Shown: positions 1-6,109 of the stretch, piece by piece
How the letters are laid out: each line of letters opens with the position of its first letter
Position numbering within the stretch: the stretch's first letter is position 1
Assembly (NCBI GenBank): GCA_012799845.1
Contig: JAAZKL010000197.1
Coordinates: forward strand, 1 to 8,949
Direction of reading: 5' to 3'
DNA: 8,949 bases
From: Clostridiaceae bacterium
GTDB lineage: Bacteria; Bacillota; Clostridia; Acetivibrionales; DTU013
Program-made: the position numbers and the translations under genes
The notes under the pieces: model-generated
Database searches by the model: none
What the model was told of the DNA's origin: nothing
The model's input: the letters and a program-made list of their open reading frames with translations, nothing else

Positions 1-1
1 A

Positions 2-1495
2 ACCATACCCAACGGCATCGATATGGACCGCCTGATGTATGAACTGGAAGAGAAAGTGCCGTTTTCCGAGCTGAAAGTCATTTCTTCCGACAAAGATCAA
101 TATTATGTCTATGTGCTTGTCCACAGGGATGCGGAACAGGAATGCATGTCATATCTCAAGATGCGCGGATTTTCCAGGACATCGTTCCCGGCTGTGACCG
201 GGATGGTTGAGGAGAACCTCGGAAAGCTCGATATAAAACTAATGGAACTCGCTGCGGAGAGGAACAATGTGGCTGACCGCATCAAAAGCCTCGCTGACAG
301 CAGGAAGGACATCGAAGTCCTGCATGACAGCCTTATCATGGAGCAGGAAAAACTGTCGGCCAGCAGCAGGATCATAGTGACGAGGAAAGCATTTCTCATA
401 AATGGATGGATCCCTTCGGAAATAGCAGAAAAAGCAAAGGAATCCGTCGAGTCGAAGTTCACCGTAAGTGTAGAGATCACAGAACCGGAAAAGGACGAGG
501 AGACGCCTGTGCTTCTGAGAAACAAAGGCATCGCGGAAGCAGGCGAACCTGTGTCGAAAATGTACAGCCTTCCCAGCAGCAGGGAGATAGATCCCAATTT
601 GATCATGTCGCTGTTCTTTGTCAACTTTTTTGGCATCATGTTCGGTGACGCCGGTTACGGGTTGATCATGGCCCTCGGTACAGGTATTGCTCTCCTGAAA
701 TTCAAGCTCGAGGACGAAACCCGCAAGTTCATCAAGCTGTTATTCTGGTGCGGTGTTGCGACCATATTCTGGGGAGCCATGTTCGGAGGCTGGTTCGGTA
801 TAGAATCGCTGTCAAAATACGCACTGTGGCTCAATCCCGTCGAACAGACCGAACTTTTCCTGAGTTATTCCCTTCTTTTCGGAGTCATCCATATGTACGT
901 CGGCTTCGGGATAAAAGCAGCTAACCTTATACGGGACAAACAGTACCTCGATGCTTTGTTTGACGTGGGCTTCGTACTTGTATTCTATACAGGTATCATA
1001 CTGGTGCTGCTTCCGTATGTGCCTGAAGTTGACCGAGAGGCCGTTGCTCCTCTTGTTAACGCGGGACAGTACGTGGCACTGGCAGGGGCTGCGCTACTGC
1101 TCGTTACACAGGGGAGAAACTCGAAGAACATATTCGGCAAGATTTTCGGAGGTCTGCCCAGTCTTTACGACGCCGTAAGTTTCCTGAGCGACGTATTGTC
1201 CTATTCGAGGCTTGTCGCCCTCGGGCTTGCCACCGGCATAATCGCGTCGATAATGAATGAACTGGGCACCATGTTCCAGTTCCCGTTGATTATAAAGCTG
1301 ATCGTTTCCGCAGCCGTCCTGGCTGTGGGGCATGTGTTCAATTTTGCCATAAACGCGCTGGGTGCATACGTCCACTGCAGCCGTCTGCAGTATCTCGAAT
1401 TTTTCGGCAAGTTTTTCACAGGCGGAGGCCAGCCCTTCAGACCTTTGAAAGCAAATACCAAATACGTCACACTAAAGTCCGATGCGGATGTTTGA
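2..1495 (+). CDS. ntpI: V-type ATP synthase subunit I (membrane stator, a-subunit homologue), 5'-partial
   Basis: The reading frame is open from base 2 to the TGA at 1493-1495 and has no stop before the window edge, so the gene begins upstream. The ATG at 23 is internal. About 497 residues are visible; the family is usually about 600-660, so roughly 100-160 N-terminal residues are missing. Counting from Met at 23, residues 1-180 are the cytoplasmic coiled-coil/globular domain that holds the peripheral stalks. Residues 190-450 contain about seven or eight hydrophobic segments. Family landmarks are FGDAGYGL (208-214 region), GGWFG (255-259) and SYSRLVALGLA (393-403). Arg396 (AGG at 1208-1210) matches the essential arginine of a/I subunits that faces the rotor-ring carboxylate. 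The C-terminal HCSRLQYLEFFGKFF block is also typical. Role (family knowledge): forms the ion half-channels against the K ring. K follows after 64 bp. Identification is secure. Confidence 0.96.
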   Translation, partial: TIPNGIDMDRLMYELEEKVPFSELKVISSDKDQYYVYVLVHRDAEQECMSYLKMRGFSRTSFPAVTGMVEENLGKLDIKLMELAAERNNVADRIKSLADSRKDIEVLHDSLIMEQEKLSASSRIIVTRKAFLINGWIPSEIAEKAKESVESKFTVSVEITEPEKDEETPVLLRNKGIAEAGEPVSKMYSLPSSREIDPNLIMSLFFVNFFGIMFGDAGYGLIMALGTGIALLKFKLEDETRKFIKLLFWCGVATIFWGAMFGGWFGIESLSKYALWLNPVEQTELFLSYSLLFGVIHMYVGFGIKAANLIRDKQYLDALFDVGFVLVFYTGIILVLLPYVPEVDREAVAPLVNAGQYVALAGAALLLVTQGRNSKNIFGKIFGGLPSLYDAVSFLSDVLSYSRLVALGLATGIIASIMNELGTMFQFPLIIKLIVSAAVLAVGHVFNFAINALGAYVHCSRLQYLEFFGKFFTGGGQPFRPLKANTKYVTLKSDADV

Positions 1496-1496
1496 A

Positions 1497-1515
1497 GCCT
1501 GTTGCCTGGACAGGC
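1497..1515 (+). promoter_or_regulatory. Small hairpin between subunits I and K
   Basis: GCCTGT (1497-1502) is exactly complementary to ACAGGC (1510-1515) around a 7-nt loop, starting one base after the stop codon of I. There is no T-run after it, so it is not a standard terminator. It could mark an mRNA processing or stability boundary just before the highly expressed K cistron, but that role is inference. A 6-bp stem can arise by chance. Confidence 0.35.
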
Positions 1516-1544
1516 ATCGGAGCCGCGGCGGAAAAAATCAAGAT

Positions 1545-1550
1545 GGAGGT
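1545..1550 (+). promoter_or_regulatory. Strong ribosome binding site of subunit K
   Basis: GGAGGT lies 9 nt before the ATG at 1560. This decides the start: an in-frame ATG at 1482 would overlap the end of subunit I and add 26 non-homologous, charged residues before the proteolipid. The strength of the site fits the need for many K copies per complex. Confidence 0.8.
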
Positions 1551-1559
1551 AAGAAAACG

Positions 1560-2009
1560 ATGAAAATTATTGATGGACAGTTGGTTGCATTACTGGGAGC
1601 TGCTTTGGGATTTTTGCTGGCAGGCATCGGATCATCAAAAGGTGTCGGACTTGCCGGGCAGGTCGGCGCAGGAGTCCTGACCGAAGATCCGTCCAAGTTC
1701 GTATCTGTTATGGTCCTGGAAGCTCTTCCGAGTACACAGACGATCTATGCGTTCGTCATCGCGTTCTTCATCATCGGCAGGATCGATCCCGCCATGACTG
1801 TTACCCAGGGACTTCACCTGTTTGCCGCCGCTCTTCCGATAGGCGTTGTCGGCTTTATTTCCGCCATCTACCAGGGCAAAGTGGCAGCAGCGGGTATACA
1901 ACTGATCGCAAAACACTCGGGATCACTGGTAAGTGCTATCACACTGGCGCTGATGGTTGAGATGTTCGCCATTCTGTCTCTCATCGCTTCCATATTGATG
2001 ATTGGCTGA
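1560..2009 (+). CDS. ntpK: V-type ATP synthase subunit K (rotor-ring proteolipid, probably Na+-binding)
   Basis: A 149-residue, very hydrophobic protein with four transmembrane helices arranged as two hairpins, matching the 16-kDa class of proteolipid (E. hirae NtpK is 156 residues). The first hairpin carries GIGSSKGVG (22-30) and LPSTQ (56-60); the second carries AIYQGKVAAAGIQ (102-114) and MVEMFAIL (132-139). Glu134 is the ion-carrying carboxylate. Leu56, Thr59, Gln60, Gln105 and Glu134, with Tyr63 as hydrogen-bond partner, align with the E. hirae residues Leu61, Thr64, Gln65, Gln110, Glu139 and Tyr68 that bind Na+. The first hairpin has no equivalent carboxylate, as in NtpK, so one ion per four-helix subunit is expected. 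It forms the rotating membrane ring against subunit I. The start is set by the RBS at 1545-1550. Family assignment is very secure; ion choice is inferred from these residues. Confidence 0.96.
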   Translation: MKIIDGQLVALLGAALGFLLAGIGSSKGVGLAGQVGAGVLTEDPSKFVSVMVLEALPSTQTIYAFVIAFFIIGRIDPAMTVTQGLHLFAAALPIGVVGFISAIYQGKVAAAGIQLIAKHSGSLVSAITLALMVEMFAILSLIASILMIG

Positions 2010-2044
2010 TACCGGTTATTCCAGGCACCGCCAGGACGCAGGAC

Positions 2045-2077
2045 CTGATCAGGGCATCATCGGAACAAACTGATCAG
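2045..2077 (+). repeat. Two copies of an 8-bp palindrome in the K-E spacer
   Basis: CTGATCAG occurs at 2045-2052 and again at 2070-2077. Each is self-complementary, so the two copies can also pair with each other as an 8-bp stem with a 17-nt loop. AGCTTTTATG follows. This resembles a weak attenuator after the K gene, but the T-run is short and no effect is shown. It could equally be a binding site for a dimeric protein. Confidence 0.4.
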
Positions 2078-2106
2078 AGCTTTTATGTGAAAAAGGAGCA
2101 ATCCAG

Positions 2107-2760
2107 ATGACAGGAATGGATAGAATAAAGGACAAGATCCTTGAGGATGCAAGGCTTAAAGCCGGAGCCATACTGGAGCAGGCTGAGCAGGAGGTCCGGA
2201 ACATCATGGACCAGGCTTCAGAGGAAGCTGAGCAGAAAAGGGCGGAACTCCTGGAAAAGGCAAACGCCGACGGTGAGCAGACATACAGGCGCATGCTGGC
2301 AGTAGCCGGACTGGAAGGCCGCAAGAAGCTGCTTGGTGCAAAGCAGGAGATGATAGATGCGGCGTTTGCCAAAGCCATGGAAAAGGTCACGGGCTTGCCG
2401 GACCGCCAGTACCAGGAGCTTCTGGAGAGGATGATAGCCGAAGCAGCGGCAGGGTACAGGGAGCCGTCGGAACAGGCCGGCGGCACGGATATCCCGCAGG
2501 AGCGCTTCAGCGGGGAGGTCATGCTGAGTGAGAAGGATGCCGCACGTATGGACGGGCAGTTTATCGTCAATATCAACAAACGCCTTTCGGCATCCGGAAA
2601 GAAGGGGACCATAACTCTGTCAGAGAAGAGGATCAGGGCAGCCGGGGGCTTTATACTGAAAATCGGAGACATGGAGATAAACAGCACGTTTGAGATACTG
2701 TTCGAAATGCTCCGTACTCAGCTTGAAAGCGATGTGGTCAGTATACTGTTCGGCTCCTGA
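2107..2760 (+). CDS. ntpE: V-type ATP synthase subunit E (peripheral stalk)
   Basis: A 217-residue protein. Residues 5-95 are a long, Ala/Glu/Lys-rich helix of coiled-coil type, beginning MDRIKDKILEDARLKA. Residues ~100-217 form the C-terminal globular domain, with RAAGGFILKIGDMEINSTFE (177-196) and a LESDVVSILF end (206-215), typical of the family. Role (family knowledge): pairs with the G/H coiled-coil subunit to form the peripheral stalk tying the A3B3 head to subunit I. That partner is not in the window. The gene is slightly longer than the usual ~200 residues, partly from a Gly/Pro/Glu-rich stretch around 117-135. GGAG (2095-2098) sits 8 nt before the ATG. A second in-frame ATG at 2116 (Met4) is possible but is less well spaced from this site. 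The upstream spacer is 97 bp and the downstream one 55 bp. Confidence 0.94.
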   Translation: MTGMDRIKDKILEDARLKAGAILEQAEQEVRNIMDQASEEAEQKRAELLEKANADGEQTYRRMLAVAGLEGRKKLLGAKQEMIDAAFAKAMEKVTGLPDRQYQELLERMIAEAAAGYREPSEQAGGTDIPQERFSGEVMLSEKDAARMDGQFIVNINKRLSASGKKGTITLSEKRIRAAGGFILKIGDMEINSTFEILFEMLRTQLESDVVSILFGS

Positions 2761-2815
2761 CTTTCGAGACAACTCAAAAGCTGCAGATCAAGGATGGAGT
2801 TATTGAGGGATAACG

Positions 2816-3823
2816 ATGCTGAAAATTAACGAAGGTGATTATTCATATGCTTCCGGCCTCATAAGGGCGAAGGAACCAAAGCTGCTCACCGGCAGCCAGT
2901 ATGCGAGGATGCTGGATGCTGCTTCGGCGGAAGAGGCTTACAAGGTGCTGACGGACGCAGGTTATGGAACAGGCGGCAGTCAGCAGGGTGTGTTTGCGTT
3001 TGAACAACTCCTGGCAGACGAGATGAAGAAATGCTTCATGCTGCTGGCCGAGATCGCTCCGAAGGCAGAAGTGATAAAAGTTTTTCAGAGACGGTATGAC
3101 TATTTCAATATCAAGGTCCTGCTGAAGGCAGAACTGTCCGGGCAGGAGATCCCGACGATCCTTGTCGACACCGGGACCATAAGCAGCGATTCGATGACGC
3201 GGATGATCAGGGAGCGGGATTACAGTGAATTCACCCCCTTGATGGCTGATGCAGTCGCGCAGGTCTATGACGTTTTTGCAAGGATGCAGGATCCCCAGGC
3301 GGTGGACCTGATACTGGATAAAGCTTCGTACCAGGAGTTCGCTGCGGATATAAACAATATAGATAGTCCCTTTTTACGGGATCTGGCAGATTTTATGATC
3401 GACATCACGAACATCAGGATGTTCATTCGTGCCAGGTCATTGAATAAGTCCTGGGATTTTATAATGAAGCTGCTGCTTGACGGCGGCACGATTTTAAAAG
3501 AGGTGTACCAGAGAAACAGCGATAAGCCGGCGGACAGCTTTGCCGAGGACATCCGCAAAAGCAGGTACGGTGACGCAGTCAAAAAAGGCCTTGAACTGGT
3601 GAATACAGGGAAAAACAGCTCCGGGCTCGAAAAAGCGATGGATGACCTGCTGATGAAATACATACGCAGAGCCAAACTCGTCACCATAGGCGTCGAACCG
3701 CTCATAGCTTACCTGTTTGCGAAAGAGACCGAGATCAGGAATGTCAGGATGATCATGACGGGCAAGATCAATGGCCTGCCGGCGGACATGATCAGGGAAA
3801 GGTTGCGGGATTCTTATGTATAA
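2816..3823 (+). CDS. ntpC: V-type ATP synthase subunit C (AC39/d-type, rotor adaptor)
   Basis: A 335-residue, mostly helical soluble protein without transmembrane segments, the normal size for the family. The N-terminus (YSYASGLIRAKEPKLL, then a SAEEAYKVLTDAGYG segment) is the repeated helical signature of AC39/C subunits. Later landmarks are FNIKVLLKAEL (residues ~97-107), DITNIRMFIRARSL (~196-209) and a C-terminal LIAYLFAKETEIRNVRMIMTGKINGLP block that is diagnostic. Role (family knowledge): a funnel-shaped socket joining the D-F shaft to the K ring. The start is ATG at 2816 with GAGGGA at 2805-2810. The 3' end overlaps the start of subunit F by 8 bp, which suggests translational coupling. 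Family identification is secure. Confidence 0.95.
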   Translation: MLKINEGDYSYASGLIRAKEPKLLTGSQYARMLDAASAEEAYKVLTDAGYGTGGSQQGVFAFEQLLADEMKKCFMLLAEIAPKAEVIKVFQRRYDYFNIKVLLKAELSGQEIPTILVDTGTISSDSMTRMIRERDYSEFTPLMADAVAQVYDVFARMQDPQAVDLILDKASYQEFAADINNIDSPFLRDLADFMIDITNIRMFIRARSLNKSWDFIMKLLLDGGTILKEVYQRNSDKPADSFAEDIRKSRYGDAVKKGLELVNTGKNSSGLEKAMDDLLMKYIRRAKLVTIGVEPLIAYLFAKETEIRNVRMIMTGKINGLPADMIRERLRDSYV

Positions 3824-4133
3824 GATCGGAGTGATAGGGGAAAAGGATGCGGTGCTCGGCTTCATTGCGCTGGGCTTCTCCGTTTTCCCTGTCGAAAACA
3901 GTGAACAGGCTTCTGAAACGCTGAAGAAGCTGGCCGAAGACCGGTATGCCGTGATTTACATAACGGAGCAGACAGCAGCCGGGATAGAGCAGGAGACAGA
4001 TATGTTCAGGGAAAGCCGTTTTCCGGCAGTCATTCCCATTCCGGGAATACAGGGGAGCCAGGGGATCGGCATAAAAGGCATAAAAAAGTGTGTCGAAAAA
4101 GCAGTCGGAGCGGACATCCTGTTCCGGGAATGA
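3816..4133 (+). CDS. ntpG: V-type ATP synthase subunit F (central stalk)
   Basis: A 105-residue protein of normal size for subunit F (NtpG in Enterococcus naming, atpF in others). It begins MYKIGVIGEKDAVLGFIALG, the Rossmann-like first strand and helix. It ends with PIPGIQGSQGIGIKGIKKCVEKAVGADIL (74-102; here in shorthand, key residues GIG at 83-85 and KAVGADIL at 95-102), the family C-terminal helix. Role (family knowledge): binds the shaft subunit D and helps couple or regulate rotation. The ATG at 3816 lies inside the last codons of subunit C (8-bp overlap) with only a weak purine stretch upstream, so translation is probably coupled to C. Oddity: the last nine codons and the stop (4104-4133) are followed by two further tandem copies of the same segment in the spacer (see 4104-4197). 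Confidence 0.95.
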   Translation: MYKIGVIGEKDAVLGFIALGFSVFPVENSEQASETLKKLAEDRYAVIYITEQTAAGIEQETDMFRESRFPAVIPIPGIQGSQGIGIKGIKKCVEKAVGADILFRE

Positions 4134-4197
4134 CATCGGAACTGATGTGCTGTTCCGGGGATGACATCGGAACTGATGTGCTGTTCCGGGGATGACA
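4104..4197 (+). repeat. 31-bp tandem array: duplicated 3' end of the subunit F gene
   Basis: The last nine sense codons and stop of subunit F (4104-4133, VGADILFRE-stop) are followed after one C by 4135-4164 and, after another C, by 4166-4195. The two downstream copies are identical over 30 bases. Each matches the gene end at 23 of 30 positions and would read IGTDVLFRG-stop, with conservative changes (A/T, I/V, D kept by synonymous codons). Downstream copies share the exact block CTGTTCCGGG with the gene end. Each unit can form GTTCC/GGAAC or ACATC/GATGT hairpins, mutually exclusive where they share the middle. The copies are not expected to be translated, because the first TGA ends F. Confidence 0.9.
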
Positions 4198-4337
4198 GGA
4201 AATTTGTCCCTTGCCTCGACGACCGATGCCGGGGTGAGGATCTGAGGCAGTCTGAGGACCTCCGCGGGACCGAAGCGCTGCAGATAGATGAAGTATTGCG
4301 AATTTGACAAGATACTTACTGAAAGCGAGGGATTGGT
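4198..4337 (+). other. F-A spacer with a possible stem and a 17-codon mini-ORF
   Basis: This 140-bp remainder of the F-A gap contains no recognisable gene family. TGCCTC at 4212-4217 pairs with GAGGCA at 4244-4249, extended by a T-G wobble. A 17-codon frame from ATG 4288 (MKYCEFDKILTESEGLV) ends in TGA at 4339-4341, overlapping the TTG start of subunit A as TTGA. It is preceded directly by an in-frame TAG and has no clear ribosome binding site, so it may be chance. A TTGACA at 4304-4309 has no suitable -10 box 16-18 bp downstream, so I see no internal promoter. Confidence 0.4.
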
Positions 4338-4340
4338 TTG
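4327..4340 (+). promoter_or_regulatory. Ribosome binding site and TTG start codon of subunit A
   Basis: GAGGGA (4327-4332) stands 5 nt before TTG at 4338. An in-frame TGA at 4320-4322 excludes any longer ATG/GTG start. The next in-frame ATG would remove the start of the N-terminal barrel (SQGRIIKVSGPLV). TTG is therefore the only well supported start. Confidence 0.85.
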
Positions 4341-6107
4341 AGCCAGGGAAGGATTATAAAGGTCTCGGGCCCTCTTGTAATAGCTGAGGGGATGCGGGAC
4401 GCCAACATGTTCGACGTGGTCCGCGTCAGCGAAAATGAGCTGATCGGCGAGATACTTGAGATACACGGGGACAGGGCGTCCATCCAGGTATATGAGGAGA
4501 CCTCAGGTTTGGGGCCGGGGAGTCCTGTGGTATCCACGGGAGAGCCGCTTAGCGTGGAGTTGGGTCCCGGACTGCTGGAGAACATATTCGACGGTATACA
4601 GCGTCCCCTGGAAGTGATGCGGCAGACAGTGGGAAGCAATATTACACGTGGCATAAATATCCCGGCGCTCGACAGGAGCAAAAAATGGCCGTTCAGACCA
4701 GCCGTTTCAAAGGGCGATGCGGTAGTCCCGGGCGATATACTGGGAACCGTCCAGGAAAATGTGATTTTTGAGCACAGGATACTGGTACCCGCCGGAGTCG
4801 AAGGCGTGGTCGAAGAAATATCCGAGGGCGAGTTCACTGTCGAAGAAACGGTAGTGGTCATCAAAACACCGGACGGGACATCCAGAGAACTGACCATGAT
4901 GCAGAAGTGGCCAGTCAGGAAGGAAAGGCCTTATAAGCAAAAGCTGCCGCCGGATGAGCCTATGATAACAGGGCAGAGGATCATAGACACGCTGTTCCCG
5001 ATAGCAAAGGGCGGCGTGGCTGCAGTACCCGGGCCGTTCGGCAGCGGAAAGACGGTTGTCCAGCACCAGCTTGCAAAATGGGCCGATGCCGACCTGGTGG
5101 TATATATAGGGTGCGGAGAGCGCGGGAACGAAATGACTGACGTTCTGATGGAGTTCCCGGAACTGAAGGATCCGAAGAGCGGCGAGCCCCTGATGAAGAG
5201 GACCGTGCTCATAGCCAATACGTCGGACATGCCTGTTGCAGCCCGAGAAGCCTCGATCTACACAGGCATTACGATAGCCGAATACTTCCGTGACATGGGA
5301 TACTCGGTGGCACTGCTCGCGGATTCCACTTCGCGCTGGGCGGAGGCGCTGCGTGAAATGTCCGGAAGGCTCGAGGAGATGCCCGGTGAGGAGGGATACC
5401 CCGCTTATCTGTCTTCGCGTCTCGCGCAGTTCTATGAGCGTGCCGGTAAAGTCGTGACACTGGGCTCCGGAGAACGCACAGGCGCGCTGTCGGCGATAGG
5501 TGCTGTTTCACCTCCGGGCGGCGACCTCTCGGAACCCGTTACCCAGGCAACATTGCGTATTGTGAAAGTTTTCTGGGGACTGGACGCCAACCTCGCATAC
5601 AGGAGGCACTTCCCCGCTATTAACTGGCTCACGAGCTATTCGCTCTATGTGGACAGGATGGCAGACTGGTATACGAGAAACATTTCAAGAGATTTCAACG
5701 ACTGCAGGACAGAGATGATGAGGATACTCCAGGAAGAGGCGGAACTCGAGGAAATAGTCAGGCTTGTGGGTATCGATTCGCTTTCGCCCAGGGAAAGGGT
5801 AACGCTGGAGGTGGCAAGGTCGCTTCGTGAAGACTATCTCCACCAGGATGCGTACCACGAAGTTGATACCTATGCTGACCTGAAAAAACAGTACAGGATG
5901 CTGAAAATCATACTGGATTACTACCACAGGGCACAGGAGGCTGCAGCAAAGGGAATCGTCCTCAAAAACATCTTCGAACTGCCTGTCAGGGAGAAGATCG
6001 GTCGTGCCAAGTATGTGCCACAGGATATGATAGACAGTGAATACGACATTATCAAACAGGAGCTGTCCAGCCAGATGGATGCGCTGCTTTCAAAGGAGGG
6101 TGAATAA
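4338..6107 (+). CDS. ntpA: V-type ATP synthase catalytic subunit A
   Basis: A 589-residue protein of full family length. The N-terminal beta-barrel begins at GRIIKVSGPLVIAEG (4-18). Residues ~110-190 are the non-homologous insertion that separates V/A-type A subunits from F-type beta (WPFRPAV at 117-123). The Walker A loop is GPFGSGKT (232-239, Lys238), followed by GCGERGNE (258-265, catalytic Glu261), the Walker B strand SVALLADSTSRW (323-334, Asp329) and the ATPase alpha/beta signature PAINWLTSYS (426-435). All catalytic residues are present. It hydrolyses or makes ATP at the A-B interfaces of the A3B3 head. Translation starts at TTG (see 4327-4340), unlike the ATG starts of its neighbours, after the largest spacer in the operon. 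The ribosome binding site of subunit B lies inside its last codons, and only two bases separate the genes. Confidence 0.98.
   Translation: MSQGRIIKVSGPLVIAEGMRDANMFDVVRVSENELIGEILEIHGDRASIQVYEETSGLGPGSPVVSTGEPLSVELGPGLLENIFDGIQRPLEVMRQTVGSNITRGINIPALDRSKKWPFRPAVSKGDAVVPGDILGTVQENVIFEHRILVPAGVEGVVEEISEGEFTVEETVVVIKTPDGTSRELTMMQKWPVRKERPYKQKLPPDEPMITGQRIIDTLFPIAKGGVAAVPGPFGSGKTVVQHQLAKWADADLVVYIGCGERGNEMTDVLMEFPELKDPKSGEPLMKRTVLIANTSDMPVAAREASIYTGITIAEYFRDMGYSVALLADSTSRWAEALREMSGRLEEMPGEEGYPAYLSSRLAQFYERAGKVVTLGSGERTGALSAIGAVSPPGGDLSEPVTQATLRIVKVFWGLDANLAYRRHFPAINWLTSYSLYVDRMADWYTRNISRDFNDCRTEMMRILQEEAELEEIVRLVGIDSLSPRERVTLEVARSLREDYLHQDAYHEVDTYADLKKQYRMLKIILDYYHRAQEAAAKGIVLKNIFELPVREKIGRAKYVPQDMIDSEYDIIKQELSSQMDALLSKEGE
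6093..6100 (+). promoter_or_regulatory. Near-consensus ribosome binding site of subunit B
   Basis: AAGGAGGG inside the 3' end of subunit A lies 9 nt before the ATG at 6110. The tight A-B junction should keep the equimolar A and B subunits at similar expression. Confidence 0.8.
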
Positions 6108-6109
6108 CC

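Noticed and set aside
109..639. 176-codon open frame on the minus strand
   Set aside because: It is a mirror of the cytoplasmic domain of subunit I, Ser-rich and without recognisable domains.
1482..1559. Longer start for subunit K at ATG 1482
   Set aside because: It would overlap the end of subunit I and add a charged, non-homologous leader. The ATG at 1560 has GGAGGT at ideal distance and matches the family N-terminus.
1511..1631. 11-bp direct repeat CAGGCATCGGA at 1511-1521 and 1621-1631
   Set aside because: The second copy encodes conserved residues of K (AGIGSS region), so the match is most likely chance.
2049..2687. 212-codon open frame on the minus strand
   Set aside because: It is antisense to subunit E, Ser/Leu-rich as expected from the complement of a Glu/Lys/Ala-rich helix gene, and has no recognised domain.
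4304..4332. TTGACA as a -35 box for an internal promoter before subunit A
   Set aside because: No -10-like hexamer lies 16-18 bp downstream; that position is the GAGGGA ribosome binding site.
3792..4466. 224-codon open frame on the minus strand across the F gene and F-A spacer
   Set aside because: It overlaps parts of three secure genes in antisense, includes the tandem repeat, and shows no family motif or convincing start.
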